Positions 1 through 11,080 of a stretch of 64,000 nt of DNA are shown here, one piece after another. The stretch covers positions 175,760 to 239,759 of the forward strand of contig SZWC01001571.1 of assembly GCA_023375785.1 (NCBI GenBank), given 5' to 3'. Source of the DNA: Penium margaritaceum. Lineage: Eukaryota; Streptophyta; Zygnematophyceae; Desmidiales; Peniaceae. Every line of letters begins with the position of its first letter. The stretch's first letter is position 1. The translations under genes and the position numbers were made by a program. The notes under the pieces were generated by a model. It was given only the letters and a program-made list of their open reading frames with translations, ran no database searches and was not told the origin of the DNA.

Positions 1-5
1 GACGA

Positions 6-51
<46 letters not shown>
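1..51. repeat. (GAC)n microsatellite
   Basis: Near-perfect GAC triplets with a single GAT, followed by an AAT/AAC-interrupted tail. A second small repeat, a GTGAGC hexamer, lies at about 171-197. Confidence 0.95.
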
Positions 52-213
52 AATGACAACAACGCCGCCAGCGACTCTGCTGCTGCTGGCGCCCCCGACG
101 ATGGCGCCAACAAAGATGACGCCAGCGTTGACGCTATAACTTTATTCGAGGAGCGAACCCCTGAGGAAAAGAGCGTGAGCGTGAGCGTGAGCGTGAACAA
201 GGCATGGACGTAA
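1..213 (+). CDS. 3' end of an open frame with an acidic Asp-rich tail (partial)
   Basis: Frame 1 is open from the window edge to a TAA at 211-213, about 70 codons. It starts with 17 Asp codons, continues with an Asn/Ala/Asp-rich stretch, then a helix-like piece with Leu-Phe-Glu-Glu and a Ser-Val repeat coded by a GTGAGC hexamer run. Its 5' end is outside the window. An acidic low-complexity C-terminus is common in host nuclear proteins, but a run of GAC triplets keeps any frame open, so this may be no gene. No family is recognised. Confidence 0.25.
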
Positions 214-305
214 TGGACACGGTGCACTTCCAGGCTGAATCCATGACAACATCGTTTACGCAGACACAGGCCAGATATGACACCTGAAGATTCCATGCGC
301 CACCC

Positions 306-323
306 CTGTTGCTGCTGCTCCTG

Positions 324-366
<43 letters not shown>

Positions 367-518
367 AACTGCTGCTGCTGCTGCTGCTGCTGCTGGAGAG
401 GAGCAGCAGCAGCTGTTGCTGGATTGGCAAGATCACTTTGACGCTGACACCTGCTGCTGCCATCGTTGCTGCTTCTGTTGGTACTGTTGCTCCTGTTGCT
501 GCTGCTGTTGCTTCTTCC

Positions 519-553
<35 letters not shown>
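306..553. repeat. CTG/TGC triplet-repeat block
   Basis: Two long runs of CTG/TGC triplets (about 306-398 and 448-553) separated by a mixed stretch. They give poly-Leu and poly-Cys frames on the plus strand and poly-Ser and poly-Ala frames on the minus strand, so the long frames here are repeat artefacts and not evidence of genes. Confidence 0.95.
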
Positions 554-554
<1 letters not shown>

Positions 555-2908
555 GCAGCCTCCGCCCTGGGAAGAGCTGGAGGGCCCAAAAGACCCACAG
601 CCACAGAAGGTGGACTCATCAGCCATGACCAAGACTCCTTTCTCACCCACCCTGTCCTTCATCCTGTCGGCTCTCCCGTCCCCCCCATGCTCCGTTCTGC
701 ATCCACACATCAACACTGCATCGCAACAATAGCATCTGAAGCTGTCGCTCACCCCGCCATCCATCTCATTCGGCACTGCACTGTTGCAGCAGTAGATCCC
801 TGCTGCAGTCCAGCAGAGTCGTTGAGCTGCATCCACCTTCGTCACCATGGAGGTGGCGGGCGATTTAGGGTTCGGGGGGTCCCCAATGCGTGGCGGTGTG
901 TGCAAGCCACAGAAACGACAGTGTGACCGGTGCTATCCCTTCTCACGATTCTTCCTACTGCCCTCTCCCTCAGCTGTTGCCGGTCGAGGAAGGCTGCCCG
1001 GTGGCAAACGCCTGCGCAATCCTTGTCCGAGAGAAAAACATGTGAATGGGAGAGGGCGCGGCCTTGGCCAGACCGCACTAGCCACTTGCGGTCCAGCTCC
1101 TTGTGCTTGCTTGCTTCGCTTTGCTTTGCTTTGCTTTGCTTGCTTGTGCGCTTCCTTGCGTGCTAGCTTGCTAGCTTTCAACCACCTTCCTCCACAGTCG
1201 TAACTCTGCACGGGCTTGTCTGTGTCCTTCCGGAAAAAAAAAAAAAAAAAAAGACGCACTTGCTTCTCCTGAAACGAGTGGAAATTGAGTTTTGGGGACC
1301 TGCTGAAGTAACAGCCGCAGCAGCGGCAGCAGCTGCTGCTGCTGCTGCTCCTCCTCCTCTTCCTCCTCCTGCTGGACTCTTCCAGTCGCTCCCCGGGAAA
1401 AAACAAAACGTAGCAGAGCAGGAAATGAATCAGTGCAGATCATCAGAAGTAATGCTCTTCGCATTCGCATTCGCATGCGCAGACTCCTAGAACGCTTGGA
1501 CCTGCTGCTGCCGGATTCGTCTTCCCTCTTCCATCGGCTTTTCGCAAGGGAGCTTTTCGTGAACGTCCCGCGGTTCGGTTGTGTATTCCATGTCGTGTCC
1601 CACAACTTCGCAACGCCGCACCTGCAACAGTCTCATGACGCCAATTGCAAACCGCGTTTCTTACGCTTCGTGGCCCTTCGTCGCTTGTGAATTTTTTCCA
1701 GTCGAAAGAAAAGGTGGGCCCAGGTGTGGCAAAGGCAGACTGAACACCTGGGACTCATACCAGCGCACGTGAGGGCTGCGCCCCGAGTTTGCTGAACTCC
1801 ATCCTTCATCTATGTTCCCGCACAATTTTATTCGGGAATAACCGACATGGCCTCCACGCGAAAAGTCAGCAAGGGGTACACATTGGTGTCGAATGCCGCA
1901 TTTTTGTGGCGGATTACATCAACGGCGAGGCTTAGATCAAGGGTGTTTTCGCGCTTCAACAACCCTTCATGCTTCATCAAAGTCTCGTCAAGCGACCAAT
2001 CACGTTGGTTGGTGTAGATGAAAGTCGATGAAAGTCGATGAAAGTGGAACGCGCTTTGGCAAAAAGGAGAAATTAAACTATAACTCAACTTTTTTTACAA
2101 AATTCTCTGGATTAAAACGACAATCTTTCATTCGTCTACATGATTAAAATTCAAACGTCCAAATGATCGAAATTCAAACGTCTAAACACAAACACTTGCT
2201 CGTGTTGTCGTTGCATCGAGTCGGCACGACGAGCCGCCGAGACGAGTCGACCTCTGCATGCCCCTACTATTAACCTACATGTGTCACTACACTAACCACC
2301 ACAATGGCCTCCTCACCAATGGGAACCTCGTCGTCCATGGCCTCCTCCTCATAATCATGTGCATTTTGCAACTCGAGCCCTGTCATCTTGGGCTTGCACT
2401 CTAGAGTTCTTCCATGGGAGTACGAAGAGAACATGTTCCTGTACAACCACGCCACCATGTCGCACCTTCCAATGTTGTCTCGCATCTAACGTCTTCACAA
2501 GGGCGCACAAGAGCCATCAAGCAATGACTTCACATTTGATCAAGCACCTGACGAGGGAAACAACCGTTGCACGTACAAGCGTGGCGTGTACATGCCATAC
2601 GCACCTCTCCCACGACGCTACATCAATGATGGGATTGCTTTTGCACATGCTATGAAATATTTTTCTTTCATCATAGATTCTCATAATGTTTTTTTGTAAA
2701 CTTTTACTTATACTTTATTAAAACATTGAAATTTGTGGTCTAACATTATGTATGTAGCACAATGTGCACTCTGAATTATTGCAGGTGGTTTTTCAAACTA
2801 AATAGATTACATATAAGTAACCTTATGTTTTAAGTGCCTCATTTATTCTTGAGGAATAATTAAAGCTATGAAAGGTTCATTCTTGAAAAGAAAAGACATT
2901 GAGAAATA
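554..2908. other. Flank with simple repeats, no gene seen
   Basis: Contains a GCTTT pentamer run (about 1115-1141), a 19-base A run (1234-1252), a short CAG/CTG run (about 1311-1349) and a CGCATT hexamer run near 1458. From about 2090 the sequence turns AT-rich. Minus-strand frames of 86 and 71 codons (1828-2088 and 2270-2485) are without low complexity but resemble nothing I recognise. Confidence 0.6.
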
Positions 2909-3467
2909 TTACAGAAATTGGTGGAGTACGTCGCGTCGAAAGGGAGGAGCTCTCAATGTTTCAGTCGCGAATGGTCACGAATGAGGTCGGCTCTACCGAC
3001 GATGTCCGTTTATCACACTGGTCTCACCACGTTGCGTCGTCATATAGCCCAACTACCCCTTTTGAAGAAATGACGTATTTTCGTGCACAGTGTTATGAAT
3101 ATGTCACAATTGTACCCGTTGTGACACCCACTTCATTTTGTGCTCTCTTTCCTTTTAGTTAAGAGTTTGTTTTGTATAACTTTCTTCCCGTCGATGCAAT
3201 AATCTATATGTTTTATAAAAATCTCTAACATGCTTCTAGATATCGGTGTCTATGATGCATCTCTTTATGAAAAGATGCATCACGACATCTCATTCGTGAT
3301 TTTGGCTCCTTCCCCTCGCGGAAGTCGGAATGCGACCCCATGACCCCTTTTGTCTTTTGTAGCTGCCACATGGATCCCAAACTTGACTATGCCAGCTGGC
3401 ATGGTCAGATTTTGGCTAGCGGTTTTGACTAAACTTTGCAAAAATGTCAAAACGTTTTTGCTCTACA
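2909..3467 (-). repeat. G1 3' LTR (left)
   Basis: Matches 12491-13041 along its length, sharing the AAAGGGAGGAGCTCT block and the GATGCATCTCTTTATGAAAA block. The inner end reads TGTAGAGC on the minus strand next to a purine tract; the outer edge near 2909 is less certain. Confidence 0.9.
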
Positions 3468-3484
3468 TTCCTCCCCCTTTAGGA
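3468..3484 (-). promoter_or_regulatory. G1 polypurine tract
   Basis: On the minus strand a purine run, AAAGGGGGAGGAA, lies directly before the TGTAG start of the 3' LTR. This is where plus-strand DNA synthesis is primed in LTR elements, and it fixes the element's orientation. Confidence 0.85.
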
Positions 3485-3844
3485 CCAAATCGTCCCAATT
3501 TGTGATCTTTCTTGGAGAAAAGGACATGCACATCACAAAGAAAGACAGCAGTGAGGAGGAACAGTCTTGCTTTTATGACCGTCACATTTGTCGAAAAATG
3601 TTTTTTATTGCTTGAGGTCTTATGGCACTTTGAAGTACAATATCAAATCTCAACCTTTGACAAGGGATGGCGGCACATCCTCCCCCTTTTGTAAGGAGCA
3701 CCCTTCGCGATGTGTGTCCAGGCATTTTCGTTACACACTACGAAGTGGCCAAGATATTGTACCAGAACCTCATGAAGGGGTTTGTGCCAGGGTGGTACCC
3801 CCGAGGGCACGTCGTCGTGAATAACAGCCAGTTCCTCCTAGTAC

Positions 3845-3976
3845 TCGGTTACAACTCTTTTTGGCATCCAAGACTTTGGCTCCCATGAGTTGTGTTCAGG
3901 TCCACAACCAGCCCAGTGCACAAGGTACTCCTTGACCACTTGTCTGTGGAGTGCACGCTCTCGGTGCTAGAGGATA
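3845..3976 (-). pseudogene. G1 chromodomain, distal part
   Basis: The minus-strand reading contains YLVHWAGCGPEHNSWEP, which matches the core of chromovirus chromodomains (YLVKWKGY...NTWEP). Chromodomains at the integrase C-terminus are known to steer insertion to marked chromatin. The remainder of the domain lies beyond the solo LTR at 3982-5056. The element is broken. Confidence 0.8.
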
Positions 3977-3981
3977 CGGTG

Positions 3982-5056
3982 TGTTGATTTCGTGATACAG
4001 GCAGCAGGGGCTAGGACCCTTGCTGGTAGGATCTTTGGGTGATCAGCAGTGCAGCATGTACAATAACAGGGCAAGGGTTGGGAATCTGGACTGAAATCTT
4101 GATTGATACAAAGTAGAAGTATGGTACATGGAAAAACTAAGAACACTAGGCTAGCATAGCTCCTCGCCCTAGAGGGGCAACGCCTTGCTTGTCGTCAGGT
4201 TGACTGGCCTCCAGGGCAGCCTCCACGCAGGCTGGCAGGCCTTGCCAGGCTTATAGGGGCCTTGGAGGGATCTCCAGCAGAGTCTTGATCAGGGTCCCAG
4301 ACTCAGAGGCTTGAGCAGAGCTGAGTGCTTGCAGAAAGCTGAGATGCTGAGATAGATCTGAACTTAGAGGAGCTTCCCCTTTTATACCTGTGGTCTTGGC
4401 AAGTTGACCACCTAAAGGAGAAGCTTCCTTGAGGTGGTTCAAGTCTGTTGCCTATTGGAGAAGCTTCCTTTTCATATGAAGCTTCCAGTAGGTCAAAGTT
4501 GTTACTGGCATCCCTCCTACTCTCAGGTCTTCAGGTGAAATTTCTCAAAGAGGTTGCTTGCTCTTCAAGCTTTCCTCTGACGGCCGTTTATCCTGCCATA
4601 GTCTTGCATCAGGTTTGTCGATCAGGAGCCTCCTAAAGCTCGTTCCGGATTGGCCCATGTAGGTTGAAGGACCCAGGCTGTATGCATGTGGCTGATGATG
4701 CAGTGTAAGCCTCATGCTCAGGGTGCATGATTCTTGTCTAGTCAGCTAGAGGACTCAATGACCTGGGTAGCTGTGTAGTGCTGCGCAGTAGGTAGCTCCC
4801 CTCCCTGCTAGAGCTAACTAGAGGCATGCGCAACCCCCTTGCGCATGCTAGCACACTATATTACACTCCAGGCCCTTTAAGCTGCTTCAGGGCTGGTGGC
4901 CAGAATTTATCTAGCCTGTGCAGGAGAGAATTCCCAATAGACATGGACCCGGAAATTCACCGTAAAATCCGTAACTTTTCATACAGTGCTCCGTTTACAG
5001 TGTCGTCTTTACCATATCGGGGCGTAACACCAGCGCAGTAATCGCACCTCTCAACA
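3982..5056 (-). mobile_element. Solo LTR inserted in the G1 chromodomain
   Basis: 1075 bp starting TGTTGA and ending TCAACA, flanked by a perfect 5-bp duplication CGGTG (3977-3981 and 5057-5061). No internal coding region remains, so this is a solo LTR left by LTR-LTR recombination. A TATAAA box on the minus strand (4381-4386) suggests minus orientation. It carries a perfect 10-bp hairpin with a CCCCC loop at 4824-4848. Confidence 0.88.
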
Positions 5057-5061
5057 CGGTG

Positions 5062-6250
5062 TACCTCGCATTTGCCTTCAACGGTAAGAAATGCTTGCGG
5101 GGGTGGTTGAACAGACGCATTTGCCGTGTATGGTGTAAGAAGGCTCACGTGGAAGACGTTGTGGATACGCATTGCGGAGGGGAGCGGAAGACGATAGGCC
5201 ACTAGTCCCAACTCATGCGTGATCACAAAGGGTCCTAACCATTTTGGCAACATCTTACATGCACGAGGCGTCTTCAACCGTAAATTTTTTATGCTAAGAA
5301 GCACTCACTCATCAATAGAGAATTTGACCTCACGTATGGACTTGTCAGCATAGACCTTTTGACATTGTCAAGTTGCGTACAGGTGTGCTTTTACATCATG
5401 CCACAATGCATCCATTTTCTCCACAAAGGCCTGGGTGGAGGGAACCTGATCACCGCCACCCCCGTGCTTCACCAGTGAGACGGGTACCACCGGATGCCGA
5501 CCATGATTGAGAAGGAACGGGTTATAGCCAGTCGATTCGCTCATGGCATTGTTGATAGCAAATTCTTCCGGTGTAAGAAAATCATCCCAACTGTCCATCA
5601 AAGGGTTGATATACATCCGCAATATTTTTTCTAATGTGCGGTTCATGCGTTCACTCTGCCCATCCTTCTGTGGATGGAATGCTATTGCCATCTTTACTCG
5701 TGTTCCGTATCGCTCATTGAGTTCTTGCCAAAAGCGACTTGTAAACCGCGGATCACGATCGGAGATGATCTCGAGGGGGATGGCGTGGTACTTCACAACG
5801 CCATCAAAGAAGAGGCGTGTTGTTTCCTGAGCGGTCACAGGTAATGTTGTGGGCAGGAAATGTGCCATGTAGGTTGCACGATCGATCACCATGAATATTG
5901 CATCACGGTCCCTCTTTGTTTGTGGGAGGCCGGTGGTGAAAACCATGGCCACACATTCCCATGGACCATTGGGAAGCTCCAAGGGTTGGAGGAGCCCTCC
6001 TTGAGCTTTCTTCCTTGCTTTGTTCCGGAGCCTCAGGTCACAAACCACACAACATCTTCACACCGCATTGCTCCAACCTGGCCACCAATAATGCCTTGAC
6101 ATTGAATATCCTGTTTTCTTTAGACCCACATGTCCGACTGTTGGGGGGTTATGAAACTCGAACAGTATCTGCTCCCCAAGCTTGTTGGCATGTGGGACCA
6201 CCACCTGTTTGCCATGCCAATAAATTCCTACAGCCTTGACCAAACTATGT
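5062..6250 (-). pseudogene. G1 integrase region
   Basis: On the minus strand: the N-terminal zinc-binding part with HNPPTVGHVG...HYWWPG (about 6060-6200), then the catalytic core with VIDRATYMAHFLP, IISDRDPRFTSRFW and FHPQKDGQSERMNRTLE (about 5480-5960). These carry the D-D-E positions of the DDE integrase fold. The C-terminal part reads KWLGPFVI...YRLPLPSAMRIHNVFHVSLL (about 5100-5290). Such enzymes join the DNA copy to the host chromosome. Broken. Confidence 0.93.
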
Positions 6251-6519
6251 CACTCTATGTTCCAAGGGACTTAGAACCATGGGTCAATCCTGTAACCCAT
6301 GCGAATTCGATTCTTGAAGGGGTTCACTTGAATGAGTGGTGTGGGTACTGGGCGGAGTGGGTTCGTGTGTTGTCACTGCGGTTGCTATCGTGGCAAAGGT
6401 ACGGTTTGAGGTTTTTTTGGCAACCCACCATGATCGCCAAACACACGGGATTACAACTTTATGGATCTGCAACATTGATGCCACCGGGCCGGTACTGCCA
6501 TGTGAAGATGAACCTACCC

Positions 6520-7400
6520 AAGTACTAACTCCAGCGTGCTTGGCATCTCGACAGTTTGGGTTGTGTTTGGAAATATAAAAGGGGGTTATGGTCAGTGACC
6601 ACCGTGATCTCCCCTTCTGCTCCCTCCAGGTAACATTGCCACACCTTGAAGGCATGCACAGCTGCAAGGAGTTCTTGGTCTCCTGTCGTGTAGCGATTTT
6701 TTGCCCAGTAAAAGCTTTTGGCTCTCACATGCTACTAGGGGACGATCTTCCATGAGGACAACTCCGACACTGACAAGTGATGTGTCACATCTGAGTTCCC
6801 ATGGCTTCTTGGGGTCAAGAAGGACAAGCACGAATGCTGAGGCTAGCATCTCCTTGACTTTGTTGAAGGTTGCCTTGCGTTGTTCTGTCCAACGCCAAGC
6901 GATTGTCTTTCGTGTGAGACTTGTGAGTGGGCTGACCAAAGTTGAGTAGCCCCTCATGAAGTGTTTGAAATAGTTAGAGAGGCCAAGAAAAGATCGGATC
7001 TAGCCCACATTCAAAGGGCGGGGCCATTATTTGACCGCTCGCACCTTTGAGGGGTCCACACCGATGCCTTCACCACTCACTCTATGTCCAAGGTACTCAA
7101 GCTCTCTTAGCGCGAATTTGTACTTACTCATTTTTGCAAAGAACTTCCTCTCACGTAGAATTTCCAACACCTCTTGCACATGCTTCTCGTGCTCCTCTTC
7201 TGTCTTGGAAAAGATGGGAATGTTATCCAAGTACACGAATACGGACTTCACTAGCCGATAACAAAGCACGTTGTTCATTACAGCTTGGAACATTGCTAGT
7301 GCATTTGTTAACCCAAAGGATAGCACACAAAACGGATAGTGTCCCAAGTGTGTACAAAAGGCGGTCTTTAATACATCTTCCTCCACGATTTGGATTTGGT
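6520..7400 (-). pseudogene. G1 RT C-terminal half and RNase H
   Basis: The minus-strand reading holds SSLDLSQGYHQIQI, an F/YLDNIPIFSKTEEEH catalytic segment (the YxDD box region of gypsy RT) and the thumb AKMSKYKFALRELEYLGHRV. RNase H follows, with LLDPKKPWELRCDTSLVSVGVVL. Together these copy element RNA into DNA and remove the RNA. The order RT, RNase H, integrase places the element in Ty3/gypsy. Broken. Confidence 0.93.
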
Positions 7401-7454
7401 GATACCCTTGCGAGAGGTCAAGCGATGAGAAGATTTTTCCTCCTTGTAGCTGAT

Positions 7455-7591
7455 TGTAGCACGAGGTGTGCCACGTGGCTCGAACGTGGGTCCTGGCCTG
7501 TGGGGCGATGGATGGGATGAGTTGAGGGTCGGAGACCCTCAACTACCGCGGTTTTGGCCCAGTGGGCCAAGGTTCCCATCCGTTTGTTACA
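7455..7591 (+). repeat. TRIM 5' LTR
   Basis: 137 bp with two self-complementary blocks: a perfect 10-bp hairpin with a GGA loop (7521-7543) and an 8-bp arm pair around a single G (7554-7570). Confidence 0.95.
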
Positions 7592-7664
7592 TTTGGTGTC
7601 AGAGCGCCGGGGTTCGACACCCATTGTGGACACTGGAGGCGGGTCCATTCTTGTGTGGGAGGAA

Positions 7665-7801
7665 TGTAGCGCGAGGTGTGCCACGTGGCTTGAACGTGGG
7701 TCCTGGCCTGTGGGGCGACGGATGGGATGAGTTGAGGGTCGGAGACCCTCAACTACCGCGGTTTTGGCCCAGTGGGCCAAGCTTCCCATCCGTTTGTTAC
7801 A
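7665..7801 (+). repeat. TRIM 3' LTR
   Basis: Near-identical to the 5' LTR and keeps the same hairpins (10-bp arms at 7731-7753). It is preceded directly by the purine tract. Confidence 0.95.
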
Positions 7802-7819
7802 CTGATGAAGTAGGTCCTT

Positions 7820-8095
7820 GATTTGTGGAAATAGATAACGATTTTTTACCGTAAGCTTGTTCAGCGCGTGATAGTCCACCCACATTTGCAAGCCTCCATC
7901 CTTCTTGCTTACAAAAAAGATTAGTGGACCAAAGGGAGATGAGTTCGGCTCAATCCATCCCTTACGCAAGTACTGTTTGATTTGTGTTTTGGGCTCTTCT
8001 TTTTCGGAGGGACTAAGCCGATACATGCCCCCGAAAGGTGGTGTTGCATTAGACTCTAATTGGATTGTGTGACCCACTTCTCTCACCAGCTGCAC
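7820..8095 (-). pseudogene. G1 RT N-terminal part
   Basis: The minus-strand reading has YRLSPSEKEE, QYLRKGWIEPNSSPFGPLIFFVSKKDGG and WVDYHALNKLTVKNRYLFPQ, the classic start of gypsy RT fingers. It is separated from the rest of RT by the TRIM. Confidence 0.92.
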
Positions 8096-8279
8096 TCCAT
8101 TTGGGGGTTCTTGAAATACATCTTAAAAATCTGAGATGATGGTCTTCATGTTGTGTGGGATGTCACGTACAGGCTCTTGTTCTATCTTTCGTAGTGTGGC
8201 TAAGAAGAAATAGCATCCTTGTCACAATCGTTGCTTCACTTGTATCGCAGTCAACGTATCCAATGTGTAGTTTTCAGGT

Positions 8280-8730
8280 TTCTAAAGCTGAGGTATTGGT
8301 GAGATGGTGATCTTCCGTCGTCCTTTCACCACTTGCAATACTTTTGACTCGAAGTCAGTTTTTTCCTTGTGGCTCACCAACCAAGGGTCTCCCAACACGG
8401 TGTCAAATGGGTCCATCAGGTCAAGAACGTGAGACGAGTCTTTGTGCTCAATCCTCCAAGGGAGAGACATACCACACAATCACCGATGATTGGTACTTCT
8501 CGGTTATTGCCCACCAACACCTTTCCTTGTCAAGGGGTGTATTTTAGACCAATGGAATTCAAGAATTTAGCTTTCACAAATGAATCATCAGCCCAAGTAT
8601 CACCAAGGATTCGAGCTGGTGGTCCATTGACACTTCCTCGAAACTGCATGGTCATATGTGCACTAGCCTTCCGTAAAAACAAGCTCACTGGCGGCTTTGC
8701 CTGCAAGTGGTAAGTTTTGGTAGGCATAGG
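8280..8730 (-). pseudogene. G1 aspartic protease region (degenerate)
   Basis: The minus-strand reading contains MQFRGSVNGPPARILGDTWA...SFVKAKFLNSIGL followed by DPFDTVLGDPWL, like the gypsy protease pattern (...ALIDSGATHSFIS...YDVILGMDWL). The protease would cut the gag-pol polyprotein. Placement between gag and RT supports the call. Broken. Confidence 0.65.
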
Positions 8731-9299
8731 AGATTCAACGTAGCTTCACATTATCGCCCACCTTCTCCCACATGTGATGACCACGTGTAAAGGTTGCAAG
8801 GATCCTCTAGACTTGCAGTTGTGACAAGTCATTTCCTTCATGTGCGGGCATAACAATCGTGATTGCGGTCAATGATTGCGTCATATAAGTTTGGTGTGCC
8901 TCTTTGATGTTGTCAACCATGTTTTCCTTTGTAACTATGACAAGGCATGAATACGTGTCAAGATTCTTCTTTGTGGCGTACATTCATGGACGAGAACGAC
9001 CGGAGTAAAGAGAGTCAGATTGAATGAGCGATGAAAATACTTTTGAAAAACACTGCGATGAAAAGAACTCAAATTGCTTTACATCGTCATCCACAAACAA
9101 AAATATCCTCTCATTTTCCATGCCGTCAAGTCCCCCAGGCATTCGTCCACTGTTTACTGCTGAGGGTGGAAAAAATCCTGTTGGAGTCGACGTGGTTCCA
9201 TGCCATGGAGCTCGCACCCCTCAACCTCGTCTGGCACACGAGGGCGTCCACGACCCCGCTGTTGCTAACGCACTCCGATCCTTTGAACAGCTCCAAAGG

Positions 9300-11080
9300 T
9301 TGGCTACTGCGGCCCTCCAGGTGCACGACCAAAAGCACCGTTGCCTCCTCGCGGTCCAGCGAGTTGCCCGCCTGGGGCACCCGCTAGCACTTCACCACCG
9401 GCGCCCTGAACAGGACGTGCATCGCCGTGCTGGTGTCCCAACATCCCTTGTTGGTTTAGGCCCCCATAAGGCCTGTTGACTTGTCCTTGACAATAGCTGG
9501 CCCTTGTGGAGGACCATATTGTTGACGATGCAGGCAATTCTGTGCAATGTGCCCTGGTTTGTTGCACTCCCTTCAGGTGAAAGGGCCACTTTGCTGAGCC
9601 GTCTTATCCTACAAGCAAGCTTTCTTAGGTTGTCCAATCTGTACACTGAAAGGACCTTTACTTCCGCCATTGCCAAGGAGGCTCGGTGCCTCATTCCTTG
9701 TCGTATGCATAGGAGTCGAAGTATCCCATGAGGTCGAGTTCTCATTGTACGTCTCAAGGACACACTTTTTCATGGCTCGCAAGCTCGTCTATTGCTTGTG
9801 GTCCTTATTAGTAATTTTTTTGAACTTCAGCTGTTAACTGGCTGTCCCATTCAAGAACAATGTAATCTTTGCCTCCTGTGTCATATGTCGCGACTGGACA
9901 GGCTGGGCCATGTCATAAACATGATCCACATACCGGCCTAGGGTCGAGATTCCCTGCCTAAACTTCTCCAACTCGACCTTTGATACTTGCAAGTCAATGG
10001 CGTGAGAGAACAACTCTCTTATGAAGACCTCAAACTCCTCGCATGTGGGGTTTCCCACATGGTTCTTTGCAAACTATATATTTGCAAGCTGCTCAAACTT
10101 CTCATGGTTCACCGCAAGTATCCCTTGTGCCCCCCAGTCGTCCAAGGGGATCTTTCTCAGCTGCATCTGGAGTTTAAATCCCTTCAGCCACGTGTGTACA
10201 TTTGACTTGCCATCGTATCTGTCAACCAAGTCAAACATAGGCCGGCTTGTCAAGCTTGCTGTCGGTGGCCCATCGCTTGTGCTAGGCTGCATTGTGTCGC
10301 GCTGGTTGGCGGCTGAGCTTGCTTGGCGGCTTTTAGCCTGAATCAGTTTCTGGCGCTCAAAAGCGCAAACCGCCACCTTTCCTACCGCATGAACCGCTGT
10401 TGCCTCATGAATCTGTGCCACTCCGTGTTGCTTTGCCTTGAGCATCTCTTCAGCGATGACTTCTTCTTCAACATGATGTAAGGCAACAACAAGCTCTCTG
10501 TGGAGTTTCATGTTCTCATTTGTGGTTCACCGTGTGAGCATGGCGGACATTTCTTCTAAGAGAGATAACCATCTTCTCATGGCTGTGTGCCATTTCATCG
10601 ATGATGCCCACGTTGATGTCGTAGTCCTCGTTGCTCAGGTTGTCTTTCAGCCTCATTACATCTTCCTCGACCTCGTGAAGGTGGATGGCTTTGAAGATGG
10701 CGCGATGGATGCTTGGAGAGCCGATAAGGCCCATCTAGCGGAGGTTGTTCCTTTTGATGGCGTGTAGGTTAGAAGCATCATGTCGCTTTTCAACAGCTCC
10801 ATGCACGGGGTCGATTGTCTCGAGCTCTTGCCTTGCAGCTTCAACGCCAATACCATGTGTTGGAGATGGCTCTTTGCTCTCATTATCTGCGACTTCATTT
10901 TCTTTGAGCTCGATGGAAGTAGCTTCCTCTTCTTTGGCTACACCATCGTCACGTTCTTCGTCACTTGTCACCTCATCCTCGCCTCCTCCTTCATCCGGCT
11001 TTGTAGGATTTGCGACGTCAGCATCACCATCTACCATGTTGGAAGGGTGTTCATCTTCCGTAGTTTGATTCAAAGTAGGC
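9300..11080 (-). pseudogene. G1 gag region
   Basis: The minus-strand reading includes a retrotransposon gag core (PTCEEFEVFIRELF...ISTLGRYVDHVYDMAQ near 9850-10050), a CCHC zinc knuckle with CNKPGHIAQNC near 9540-9590, and an acidic Glu/Asp-rich N-terminal part at about 10740-11070. Gag packages the element RNA. Broken. Confidence 0.8.

Larger units (their letters stand above)
7455..7801 (+). mobile_element. TRIM (miniature LTR retrotransposon) inside G1 RT
   Basis: Two 137-bp direct repeats (7455-7591 and 7665-7801), both starting TGTAGC and ending TTACA, differ at about four sites. Between them lie only 73 bp: a primer site TGGTGTCAGAGC (from 7594, 11 of 12 matching the Met-type plant site) and a purine tract GTGTGGGAGGAA before the second repeat. 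It has no coding capacity, so it depends on proteins from other elements. The near-identical LTRs and perfect target duplication suggest a recent insertion. Confidence 0.95.
7450..7806. repeat. Target-site duplication pair CTGAT around the TRIM
   Basis: CTGAT at 7450-7454 and 7802-7806 flanks the 347-bp insertion exactly, as expected for integrase-mediated insertion. Confidence 0.93.

Noticed and set aside
864-875. TTTAGGGTT telomere-like word
   Set aside because: A single occurrence, not an array.
134-926. Long poly-Leu, poly-Ser and poly-Ala frames on both strands
   Set aside because: They are translations of CTG/CAG runs, open in every frame; no unique conserved part.
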